Part shown: positions 17,097 to 24,181 of the stretch, piece after piece
How positions within the stretch are numbered: position 1 is the stretch's first letter
Layout of the letters: the number at the start of each line of letters is the position of its first letter
Assembly: GCA_964581095.1 (NCBI GenBank)
Contig: CAZONK010000008.1
Span: 1 to 32,091 of the forward strand
Reading direction: 5' to 3'
DNA from: SZUA-230 sp964581095
GTDB lineage: Bacteria > Bacteroidota > Bacteroidia > Cytophagales > Cyclobacteriaceae
DNA: 32,091 nucleotides
Program-made: the position numbers and the translations under genes
The notes under the pieces: model-generated
What the model saw: the letters and a program-made list of their open reading frames with translations, nothing else
Told to the model about the DNA's origin: nothing
The model's database searches: none

Positions 17097-17294
17097 ATGA
17101 AAAAATTATCAATCTTTTTGGCAATGATTCTTATGCTGTCACCTATATACTTATTTGCTCATGGTGGTCACGGATCATTTCAACATAGTTTGCTCCATTA
17201 TTTCACGTCACCGTTACATGTAGCTGAAGTTGGTCTTCTTGTGTTAGTTGTGGGATATTTTCTGGTAAGAAGATTCTCAAAAAAGATGAAATAG
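17097..17294 (+). CDS. Small HupE/UreJ-like membrane protein (65 aa)
   Basis: The frame is open from 17034, but ATG 17097 gives a proper secretory start: MKKLSIFLAMILMLSPIYLFAHGGHG. The mature part begins with a His-rich stretch (HGGHG, then QHSLLHYF and PLHVAE) and one membrane helix (VGLLVLVVGYFLV), ending RRFSKKMK. In HupE/UreJ nickel permeases the start of the mature protein is also AHxGHG followed by a His-containing first helix. This protein looks like just that first part. It is 11 nt ahead of hypA and clearly in its operon. A role in nickel capture or entry is inference. It could equally be an unrelated accessory peptide. Confidence 0.7.
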   Translation: MKKLSIFLAMILMLSPIYLFAHGGHGSFQHSLLHYFTSPLHVAEVGLLVLVVGYFLVRRFSKKMK

Positions 17295-17305
17295 AAATTT
17301 ATAGA

Positions 17306-17665
17306 ATGCACGAGTTTTCGATTGCATTAAGTATTGTTGATATTTCAGAAGAGGAGGCAACAAAGGCAAATGCCGCGTTTGCAGAAAAGATTGAACTCGA
17401 GATTGGAGAGTTGTCCGGAATAGAAATTGATGCGCTGGAATTTGTGTGGGATGCTGCAGTTAAAAATACAGTACTGGAGAAAGCGGAAAAAACAATTCGA
17501 ATCATCAAGGGGATTTCGGAGTGTATGGATTGCAGTACACAATTTCCTGCCAATCGGTTGTTCAGTCAATGCCCTTCGTGTAAATCCATGTTGACAAGTG
17601 TTGTTAGTGGAAAGGAGTTAAAAATTAAAAAAATTGTGATGACAAAAAATAGTCGTCTTTTTTAA
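17306..17665 (+). CDS. hypA: Hydrogenase nickel incorporation protein HypA
   Basis: 119 residues. The Ni-binding start Met1-His2-Glu3 (MHEFSIALSIVD) is intact. Two CxxC pairs (CMDC at about 74-77 and CPSC at about 90-93) form the structural zinc site. HypA receives Ni, with HypB, and delivers it to the large subunit. The family's usual length is 113-120. It lies 11 nt after the HupE-like gene and 12 nt before hypB. The C-terminal tail (KKIVMTKNSRLF) is a little longer than usual. Confidence 0.95.
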   Translation: MHEFSIALSIVDISEEEATKANAAFAEKIELEIGELSGIEIDALEFVWDAAVKNTVLEKAEKTIRIIKGISECMDCSTQFPANRLFSQCPSCKSMLTSVVSGKELKIKKIVMTKNSRLF

Positions 17666-17677
17666 AAACTTAAGGTT

Positions 17678-18478
17678 ATGTGTACAACTTGCGGATGCGA
17701 ATCTACCGATGAGGTTACAATTAAAAAGCCGGGCGAAGCGCATAATGTCACCACTTCCAACGGGCATCATCATCATAGTCATGGCGATGACCATTCTCAT
17801 GACCACAACCACGATCATTATCATAAGTCCGTAACACTTGACTTGGAACGGGACATTCTTCAAAAAAACAATTTACTCGCGGAACGAAACAGGGGTTATT
17901 TTGAAGCTAAAAATATAGTGGCACTAAACCTGGTAAGCTCTCCGGGTTCAGGAAAAACAACAATTCTTGAGAAAACAATTACGGATCTTTCAGGCGAACT
18001 AAAATTTAATATAGTTGAGGGCGATCAACAAACCATGAACGATGCCAACCGGATAGCTGCAGCTGGCGCACCGGTGGTCCAGGTAAATACAGGAAATGGA
18101 TGCCATCTGGACTCGGATATGATCCATAGGGCGATGGTGAAGTTAAATCCTGAAGAAGGATCTGTCTTTTTTATCGAGAATGTTGGAAACCTTGTGTGCC
18201 CATCAATGTTTGATTTGGGAGAAAACAAAAGGGTGGTGATCATGAGTGTGACGGAAGGAGAAGATAAGCCCCTGAAGTACCCAACTATGTTCGAAACGAG
18301 TCAATTATGTGTAATTAACAAAGTGGATTTACTCCCTTACATCCAATTTGATCTGGACAAATCGATCGAATACATACGGACTGTAAATCCACATATTGAA
18401 ATAATTCAGGTTTCGGCAACCACCGAAAATGGATTGAAAGAGTGGTACCGCTGGTTAAAGAAGAATGCATCGTTGTGA
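17678..18478 (+). CDS. hypB: Hydrogenase nickel incorporation GTPase HypB
   Basis: 266 residues. The N-terminus holds the high-affinity Ni motif CxxCGC (Cys2, Cys5, Cys7). A His-rich segment follows at residues 30-49 with 11 His, suited to nickel storage as in rhizobial HypB. The G domain has P-loop SSPGSGKTT (87-95), EGDQQT and NKVD (guanine specificity). GTP hydrolysis drives Ni transfer with HypA and SlyD-like partners. The gene lies 12 nt after hypA and 6 nt before hypF. The His-rich stretch implies the cell can buffer nickel. Confidence 0.97.
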   Translation: MCTTCGCESTDEVTIKKPGEAHNVTTSNGHHHHSHGDDHSHDHNHDHYHKSVTLDLERDILQKNNLLAERNRGYFEAKNIVALNLVSSPGSGKTTILEKTITDLSGELKFNIVEGDQQTMNDANRIAAAGAPVVQVNTGNGCHLDSDMIHRAMVKLNPEEGSVFFIENVGNLVCPSMFDLGENKRVVIMSVTEGEDKPLKYPTMFETSQLCVINKVDLLPYIQFDLDKSIEYIRTVNPHIEIIQVSATTENGLKEWYRWLKKNASL

Positions 18479-18484
18479 TGAGTC

Positions 18485-20794
18485 ATGAGTACCTGGCATA
18501 TACATATTGAAGGGCGGGTTCAGGGGGTTGGATTTCGTCCGTTTGTGTATCAAATAGCAAAGAATGAGGGACTGGCAGGCGAGGTAAACAATGGTATTGA
18601 CGGAGTACATATTATCATTAATTCGGAGTGGGAAAGCGCTCAAATTTTTTATAAAAAAATCATAAAAAGTGCACCTCCAAGGTCAATAGTCACCAAACAT
18701 TCGATAAATAAAATTCAGGACAGGATTTATATTGATTTTATAATATCAAAGAGCCAGATTAATGGAATCCCGACTTTGCATATTTCTCCTGATTTTGGAA
18801 TTTGTGATAACTGTGAAAAGGAAATGAATGATCCGAACAATCGGCGGTATAAATATCCTTTCATTACGTGCACAAATTGTGGTCCAAGGTATTCTATCAT
18901 GGAATCGCTTCCGTATGACAGGGAAAGAACGGCCATGTCATCATTTGGAATGTGTTCTGCATGTATCACAGAATATAATGATCCATACGATATCCGGCAT
19001 TTTTCACAAACAAATTCCTGTGACGAATGCAGGATTGACCTGAGTTTGATTGATAAATCCGGTCAAAAATATGAATTGACAGAGGATAAGATAATTGCAA
19101 AAGTTGCGGATGCCCTTCATAAGGGGAAAATTATAGCTGTAAAAGGTATTGGAGGCTTTCTACTTATAGCGGATGCAACTAATACGGCAACTGTACAAAG
19201 ATTGCGTGTCACCAAACACAGGCCATCAAAACCTTTTGCGGTCATGTATCCTAACGAGGAGCTGATAAAAAAGGACACTGAAGTAAATGATTACGAACTG
19301 GAGGTAATCCGGAGTATAGAAAGTCCTATCGTACTTCTCAAAATTAAAGAGAACACCCCCTCCGGAGTTGTTGTTGATGAAATTGCTCCAGGGCTCAATG
19401 AGTTAGGAATAATGCGGCCATATGCACCACTTTTTGTTTTACTTCTCAATAAATTGAAGATTCCGATCATTGCCACTAGTGGAAACATCAGTGATTCACC
19501 AATAATTTTTGACAATAGGAAAGCAGTTGCAAATCTTTCGGGTATTGCCGACTTGTTTTTGATAAATAACAGAGATATCAGGGTTCCTCAGGATGATTCT
19601 GTAGTGAAGCTTTTAAAAGATAACACAAAGCTCTTTATCAGAAGATCCAGAGGATTCGCCCCGGCATTCCTGCAGGATGTGTTTTCACCGGAAGTACCTG
19701 ATATGTTGGCAATGGGTGCAGATTTGAAAAGTACTTTCTCTATCACACATAAAGGCAACGTATATGTTTCGCAGTACCTGGGGAATCTTACCTCTTATGA
19801 CACACAACAGAACTATCGGCAAACACTGGACCATTTTCAGGAGATATTTCATCATAAACCCGAGGTGATTCTGGTTGATAAACATCCAGATTACTTTTCA
19901 ACGGATTTGGGAGCAGAGTATGGATTGAAACAAGATGTACAACTATTTAAGGTACAGCATCATGAAGCACACTTTTATTCGGTCCTTGCCGAGAACAACC
20001 TGCTCTACTGTTCCGGTAAAACACTGGGTGTAGTCTGGGATGGAACCGGTTTCGGTAACGATGGAATGGTTTGGGGTGGCGAATACTTCACGTATTGTAA
20101 TGGTGAAATTGTCGATAGAGATCATGTTCCCTATTTCAAACAAATACTGGGAGATAAAATGTCCCTGGAACCCCGGATTTCGGCGCTAACATTGGCCCAT
20201 TCCTTTGATCTGGGTATAGACCTCTCTTCACGATTTACAACTGCAGAATTTGAACTGTATAGTAAGTTGCTGGGAAAAGGGGAAGGATTATCAACCTCCA
20301 GTATGGGCCGAATTTTCGATGCAATTGCCAGTATCTGTAATATTGTGCACAACAATACATACGAGGGGGAGGCTGCCCTGCTTTTGCAGGCTGAAGCAGA
20401 ACGATATGTACGAAAGAATGGTTGGAAAACACTAAAGTATATTTTTCCTTCCAACACCCGGCATCTATTGTATATGATTAAGGAAGGAATAGAAAAACAA
20501 TTTAGTCCTGGTCATATTGCGGCCTTGTTCCATGTAGGCTTAGTAGAATTGATTGGAAAAAAGGCCCAATCGATTGAAGCAGATCAGATTGCTTTTAGTG
20601 GTGGTGTATTTCAAAATGATTTTTTAGTAAACCTGATTAAAGAGAAACTTTCAGGCCCTTTCCAATTATATTTTCATAGATACCTATCTCCAAATGATGA
20701 ATGTACATCCTTTGGGCAATTGGCTTACTATTATCATGTCAACTTGATAAATAAAATAAATTCCAGTACCAAAAAAGATTTGGTCCTTACTTAA
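18485..20794 (+). CDS. hypF: Carbamoyltransferase HypF
   Basis: 769 residues. The order of domains is typical: acylphosphatase (GRVQGVGFRPFVYQ at about 10-23); two zinc fingers, starting CDNC at about 107 and CSAC near 158 and ending CDEC near 183; a YrdC-like domain (KGIGGFLLIADATN and HRPSKPFAVM); and a Kae1-like domain with the metal motif H492-x3-H496. HypF uses carbamoyl phosphate and ATP to make the thiocyanate on HypE that becomes the CN ligands of the active-site iron. The protein is full length, with no broken domain. Its partner HypE is not encoded in the visible sequence. Confidence 0.96.
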   Translation: MSTWHIHIEGRVQGVGFRPFVYQIAKNEGLAGEVNNGIDGVHIIINSEWESAQIFYKKIIKSAPPRSIVTKHSINKIQDRIYIDFIISKSQINGIPTLHISPDFGICDNCEKEMNDPNNRRYKYPFITCTNCGPRYSIMESLPYDRERTAMSSFGMCSACITEYNDPYDIRHFSQTNSCDECRIDLSLIDKSGQKYELTEDKIIAKVADALHKGKIIAVKGIGGFLLIADATNTATVQRLRVTKHRPSKPFAVMYPNEELIKKDTEVNDYELEVIRSIESPIVLLKIKENTPSGVVVDEIAPGLNELGIMRPYAPLFVLLLNKLKIPIIATSGNISDSPIIFDNRKAVANLSGIADLFLINNRDIRVPQDDSVVKLLKDNTKLFIRRSRGFAPAFLQDVFSPEVPDMLAMGADLKSTFSITHKGNVYVSQYLGNLTSYDTQQNYRQTLDHFQEIFHHKPEVILVDKHPDYFSTDLGAEYGLKQDVQLFKVQHHEAHFYSVLAENNLLYCSGKTLGVVWDGTGFGNDGMVWGGEYFTYCNGEIVDRDHVPYFKQILGDKMSLEPRISALTLAHSFDLGIDLSSRFTTAEFELYSKLLGKGEGLSTSSMGRIFDAIASICNIVHNNTYEGEAALLLQAEAERYVRKNGWKTLKYIFPSNTRHLLYMIKEGIEKQFSPGHIAALFHVGLVELIGKKAQSIEADQIAFSGGVFQNDFLVNLIKEKLSGPFQLYFHRYLSPNDECTSFGQLAYYYHVNLINKINSSTKKDLVLT

Positions 20795-20804
20795 CCTTAC
20801 GAAG

Positions 20805-21056
20805 ATGTGTTTAGCAATACCTGGAAAAATTACTGAAATTACAACTAACCTTGAAGATGTTTTCAAGGCAGGGAAAGTCAATTTTGGGGGGATTATAAAA
20901 GAGATCAACCTATCAATGGTTCCCGAAGCACGGGTAGGAGAATATGTGCTCGTGCATGTAGGTACCGCAATAAGTACGATCGATGAAGATGAAGCGCGAA
21001 AAGTTTTCAAGTATATTCAAAAGACTGGAGATATCAGGGAAGAGCTGGAATTGTAA
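20805..21056 (+). CDS. hypC: Hydrogenase assembly chaperone HypC/HupF
   Basis: 83 residues starting MCLAIPGKITEI. Cys2 (after Met removal the N-terminal Cys) binds the iron centre and the large-subunit precursor. The middle FGGIIKEINLSMVPEARVGEYVLVHVGTAIS follows the family pattern. HypC and HypD form the scaffold on which Fe(CN)2CO is built. The gene is 10 nt after hypF. hypD and hypE, which commonly follow, are missing; the next 635 bp hold repeats and an assembly gap. Confidence 0.96.
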   Translation: MCLAIPGKITEITTNLEDVFKAGKVNFGGIIKEINLSMVPEARVGEYVLVHVGTAISTIDEDEARKVFKYIQKTGDIREELEL

Positions 21057-21126
21057 TTTAAAAAATTCCACAATCACAAATAAAATATTTAGAGAGTATC
21101 GTAATACACATGCAGTAAAAGCTCTT

Positions 21127-21213
21127 TTAACCCAACTTGGCCATTTTAAAATTTAAAAGTGTAATAATCAACACTTTACCACTTTGTGTGGTACACTACA
21201 TATTTTCTTTGGT
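21127..21213. mobile_element. MITE-like element, single end only (copy B)
   Basis: This starts with the same terminal TTAACCCAACTTGG as the element at 5201-5483 and then follows it, in inverted orientation, for about 85 bp with scattered mismatches. The hairpin TACCAC-N5-GTGGTA (21177-21193) is preserved while its loop changes from TTCCT, as read in this orientation in copy A, to TTTGT. Similarity stops near 21213, where the 156-bp repeat begins. The other end is not visible, so the copy is truncated or is split by the repeats or the gap. Confidence 0.65.
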
Positions 21214-21216
21214 CTT

Positions 21217-21590
21217 AAATATTTGGTGGGTAGACGCACAGTCTCGTTAAGAATGGACCATAACAATCCCCAGGATTGAAAGGGATATTATTAGCGACAC
21301 ACAATCTCTGGTAAAGTCAGCAGCAACATCGTTGCGTGTACAACGAACCATCACCACAGTAGTCAATTATGGAAATATTTGGTGGGTAGACGCACAGTCT
21401 CGTTAAGAATGGACCATAACAATCCCCNNNNNNNNNNNNNNNNNNNNNNNNNNNNNNNNNNNNNNNNNNNNNNNNNNNNNNNNNNNNNNNNNNNNNNNNN
21501 NNNNNNNNNNNNNNNNNNNNNNNNNNNTAGCGACACACAATCTCTGGTAAAGTCAGCAGCAACATCGTTGCGTGTACAACGAGCCATCAC
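21217..21590. repeat. Tandem 156-bp repeat units interrupted by a scaffold gap
   Basis: Unit 1 is 21217-21372. Unit 2 starts at 21373 with the same AAATATTTGGTGGGTAGACG and runs into the gap at 21427. After the gap the sequence resumes inside a unit (21528-21590), with one A/G change relative to unit 1, and then diverges. Each unit holds a hairpin CAATCC-CCA-GGATTG (21267-21281 in unit 1) and a TCGTTG-CGTGTA-CAACGA hairpin (21329-21346). If the gap hid only the missing part of unit 2 it would be just 20 bp. The 100 N probably mean unknown length, so there may be more units. Confidence 0.8.
21428..21527. other. Assembly gap (100 N)
   Basis: Exactly 100 N, the usual placeholder for a gap of unknown size. 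Both flanks are copies of the same 156-bp repeat, which explains why assembly failed here. Adjacency of hypC and marR is therefore not proven. Confidence 0.97.
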
Positions 21591-21647
21591 TAAAAATAAG
21601 AGAATGACACAAAATTCTTTATTTGAAAGTAATTTGCCTATATTTAT

Positions 21648-21667
21648 ATCGTTGCGTGTACAACTAT
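21648..21667. promoter_or_regulatory. Operator-like palindrome upstream of the MarR-family gene
   Basis: ATCGTTGCGTGTACAACTAT is a 20-bp near-perfect palindrome (arms AT-C/A-GTTG and CAACTAT around six bases) that ends 24 nt before the marR start. Size and position suit autoregulation by a MarR dimer. Its first 17 bases recur exactly in the 156-bp repeats at 21328-21344 and 21564-21580. Confidence 0.5.
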
Positions 21668-21691
21668 TAATCGATAAAATCTATGTAAAAA

Positions 21692-22135
21692 ATGAAAAAA
21701 TTATCGAAAAAACTAAAAAACGATCTATTTTTTAGCTCCGGAATATTATCACGAATGCTTCACAAAATTGGTAAACAGGAATTCGAAACTATTGGCATAA
21801 CACATTCGCAGGCATACATACTTTTGATTGTAAATAAATATCCAGGTATTGCCCAGCATGAAATCCGGGATTTGTTATGGTTTGCATCTTCAACTGTTAC
21901 CAGGTTTGTTAAAGACCTTGAAAAAAAGGAGTACCTGATCCGGGCACACGAAGGTAAAATTACACAGGTATATCCAACGGATAAAAGTAAAGAATCAATC
22001 AAACATATAAATTTAGTTTGGTCTGATTTAAATGGAAAATATCAGGATTCGCTGGGGAAAAAATCTACAAAAAAACTTGCCGAAGAGATGTATCAGTCAG
22101 CTTTGTTTCTTGGGGAAAGCTTCAAAGTGATTTGA
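21692..22135 (+). CDS. MarR-family transcriptional regulator
   Basis: 147 residues. The winged helix is clear: ITHSQAYILLIVNKYPGIAQHEIRDLLWFASSTVTRFVKDLEKKEYLIRAHEGKI holds the helix-turn-helix and the wing, and the flanking helices build the dimer interface. There is no target gene on the same strand next to it; the next gene is convergent. It may control itself through the palindrome just upstream, or distant genes. The ligand cannot be inferred; no conserved redox Cys of OhrR type is seen. The start at 21692 is the only good Met before the first helix. Confidence 0.9.
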   Translation: MKKLSKKLKNDLFFSSGILSRMLHKIGKQEFETIGITHSQAYILLIVNKYPGIAQHEIRDLLWFASSTVTRFVKDLEKKEYLIRAHEGKITQVYPTDKSKESIKHINLVWSDLNGKYQDSLGKKSTKKLAEEMYQSALFLGESFKVI

Positions 22136-22247
22136 ATCTGAGCACTTAAATTTATTCGAAACAACAACAAATATTACAATGTATAATTCTTTTTGAGTTC
22201 AAGAAGTTGCCATCATTGTTGTTTGGCAATAGGTATATTTTCTAACT

Positions 22248-22952
22248 TCAGGAATGGCCCCTATCCAGCAAACCCATTACCTTATTTTTATAAGTGCGGC
22301 CAACAGGAAGTTCTGTATCACCGATTTCAATGCCATCATTTGAGAAAGCTGATATTTTATCACTTGCAACAAGAAACGATTTGTGAATTCGAATAAACCT
22401 GGGATAGAGTGACTTTTCAAAATCACTCATTGTTGCCTTTGTAATCAGGGTGGGCTCATTTTGCCTGTAAACCTTTACATAGTCCTTCAGGCCCTCAAAG
22501 TACAGGATCGAATTCAGTGGCACGATAAAGTTTTTACGGTCAGCACGAATAATAATTTCTTTGACTTGGAGGGTGTCCTTACTTTCACTTGGTTTTTTAG
22601 TTGTGGCAAAATACTTGTTGACTGCCTTCATAAAGCGGGGAAAGCTTACCGGTTTTAAAAGGTAATCGAGTGCTTCCAATTCATAGGATTCCACTGCATA
22701 TTCCCTGTGAGCTGTGGTAAAAATAATGGCCGGTGGATTCGATAATGTTTTTACCAGATCAAGACCTGACAGAGTTGGCATATTGATGTCCAGAAATACC
22801 AGGTGAATGTTTTCTTTGTTGAGTAGTTCGAAAGCTTCCAGTGCATTCTGAGCGGTACCGGCTACTTGAAGATCAGGTACTTTTTCAACATAGGAAGCGA
22901 TAACTTTTATAGCCAGCGGCTCGTCATCTACTATTAAACAGCTCGTTTTCAT
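22248..22952 (-). CDS. LytTR-family response regulator
   Basis: 234 residues. The receiver domain has the acidic pair Asp9/Asp10, phospho-acceptor Asp55 (VFLDINMP), Thr80 and Lys100 (LLKPVSF). The C-terminal LytTR DNA-binding domain spans about 135-230 (FEGLKDYVKVYR, then RIHKSFLVASDKISAF and LPVGRTYKNKV). It overlaps the kinase gene by 4 nt and is translated after it, a standard LytS/LytR-like pair. LytTR regulators bind paired direct or inverted sites. A 9-bp inverted repeat lies upstream of this operon at 24050-24083. Confidence 0.95.
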   Translation of the reverse strand: MKTSCLIVDDEPLAIKVIASYVEKVPDLQVAGTAQNALEAFELLNKENIHLVFLDINMPTLSGLDLVKTLSNPPAIIFTTAHREYAVESYELEALDYLLKPVSFPRFMKAVNKYFATTKKPSESKDTLQVKEIIIRADRKNFIVPLNSILYFEGLKDYVKVYRQNEPTLITKATMSDFEKSLYPRFIRIHKSFLVASDKISAFSNDGIEIGDTELPVGRTYKNKVMGLLDRGHS

Positions 22953-24034
22953 TTATCAAAGGGAATTATCACATTTACTATAAATCTACGTCCATCGTTG
23001 TTCACGTTCATTTTAAAATTGTTAAAATAGGTATTCTTCAGTCTTGATCGAAGGTTGGCCAGGCCAATCCCGTTATCAGTTCCAGTATTACCTTCCACAG
23101 TTTTGTTGGATACGGTAATGCTGGATCCCTCTTTTGTAATATCTATTTTCAGGCTTACCATGGTTCCTTCTTTATTAAATACCCCATGTTTGAAACCGTT
23201 TTCTACTAAAGTCAATAACACAAGCGGTAATATTTTTACATTCTCTGGGTTTCCATTAATTTCCATCTGTACAAGTTGATTATTTGAGTGCCGCAGCTTT
23301 TCAAGTTCAATATAATTTTCTACCTGCTCAATCTCTTTACCCAGTAAAATTTTTTCTGCATTGCAGTCATAAAGAATGAAGTGAAGTAAATCTGATAGTT
23401 TAAGGATCATTTCAGGTGCCTTGTCAGATTTTTCGAGTGACAACGAGTAGAGATTGTTCAGGGTATTGAATAAAAAGTGTGGGTGCAATTGAGACTTAAG
23501 AAATTTCAATTCGGCTTCTGCCTTTTGTTGCCGTAAATCAATATTTTTCTCTTCTGAAACTATCCATCGTTGATAGAGTTTGGCAGCTACCGCAATTAGT
23601 ACAGGTATGTACATTCCTGCCATCAAAAAGAGTGCATCAAAATTTGCAGCACTAATATTAAGTCCGGTTATCGATACGAAAATATATATCAAAACCAAAA
23701 ATTCCAGGTAAACAGATACCACAATGGTGTAAATTGAATACAGGTAAAAACGAACATATCTTCCGGTAAATAAAAAAGAGGGTATTAAATAGTAGTTAAA
23801 AATATATGCCGTAGCAATTGAAATGGGTAGCAACAAGATGACAAACCAAAAAGTAATCGAAAATCCTGAATTTTTGTATCCGTAAAAGAAGCTTAAGAAC
23901 AGTGCCATCAGGATCCAATACAATAAATGCATTAATACACGCCGATAATTGATAAAGATACTTTTCACGTGTCCAATATATTGAAACTTAATTTTAAATC
24001 CATTGAAAATCGATAAGTGAGGAGATAGTAGCAA
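22949..24034 (-). CDS. LytS-type sensor histidine kinase (His_kinase/YehU family)
   Basis: 361 residues as annotated from ATG 24034. The first about 22 residues look unlike the family, and a GTG at 23968 (giving VKSIFINYRRVLMHLLYW) is a more natural start. Four membrane helices follow (about residues 36-52, 60-81, 97-121 and 134-152). Next come a coiled linker and the His_kinase box, SQLHPHFLFNTLNNLYSL, with the phospho-His expected at 186 in PHFLFN. The ATPase domain has N-box LVENGFKHG and G-box GIGLANLRSRL. It should phosphorylate the overlapping LytTR regulator. No extracellular sensing domain is present, so the signal is probably membrane-derived. Confidence 0.92.
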   Translation of the reverse strand: MLLSPHLSIFNGFKIKFQYIGHVKSIFINYRRVLMHLLYWILMALFLSFFYGYKNSGFSITFWFVILLLPISIATAYIFNYYLIPSFLFTGRYVRFYLYSIYTIVVSVYLEFLVLIYIFVSITGLNISAANFDALFLMAGMYIPVLIAVAAKLYQRWIVSEEKNIDLRQQKAEAELKFLKSQLHPHFLFNTLNNLYSLSLEKSDKAPEMILKLSDLLHFILYDCNAEKILLGKEIEQVENYIELEKLRHSNNQLVQMEINGNPENVKILPLVLLTLVENGFKHGVFNKEGTMVSLKIDITKEGSSITVSNKTVEGNTGTDNGIGLANLRSRLKNTYFNNFKMNVNNDGRRFIVNVIIPFDK

Positions 24035-24049
24035 TCAACTGTAAAATAG

Positions 24050-24083
24050 TATCGACAAGTGTTACAGAGGTTAGTTGTCGATA
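24050..24083. promoter_or_regulatory. 9-bp inverted repeat between kinase and ExbB-like genes
   Basis: TATCGACAA (24050-24058) and TTGTCGATA (24075-24083) are perfect complements separated by 16 bp. The dyad lies between the kinase operon and the divergent ExbB-like gene. It is a good candidate binding site, possibly for the LytTR regulator itself. It could also be part of an untranslated hairpin. Confidence 0.5.
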
Positions 24084-24181
24084 TTCTTGTGGTGTTGGTC
24101 TAATAATAATATTATTATTTCGAATACATTATATCCTTGCCGGAGTTATTCTATTTGTTCACTTTTAATCAATTAAATATT

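Larger units (their letters stand above)
21057..21691. other. Gene-free 635-bp stretch: MITE end, 156-bp repeats, scaffold gap, marR leader
   Basis: Within this stretch I see, in order, a short leader after hypC, an 87-bp end of the MITE-like element (from 21127), 156-bp repeat units, 100 N, the rest of a repeat unit to 21590, and about 100 bp of AT-rich DNA ending at the marR start. No full gene is visible. Sequence hidden in the gap could be of any length. Confidence 0.75.

Noticed and set aside
21221..21260. tRNA-Leu-like stretch (GGTAGACGCACAGTCTC resembles D-arm to anticodon stem)
   Set aside because: There is no acceptor stem, T-arm (GTTCRANNC) or pairing anticodon stem around it.
21246..21282. 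A possible CRISPR repeat: the stretch ending GGATTGAAAG resembles type I/III repeat ends
   Set aside because: The recurring unit is 156 bp, not a short repeat with unique spacers, the sequence between the recurring parts is itself repeated, and no cas gene is near. The gap prevents a final answer.
21331..21344. GTTG-N6-CAAC as an integron attC core
   Set aside because: Core consensus RYYYAAC and GTTRRRY is not met and there is no integrase.
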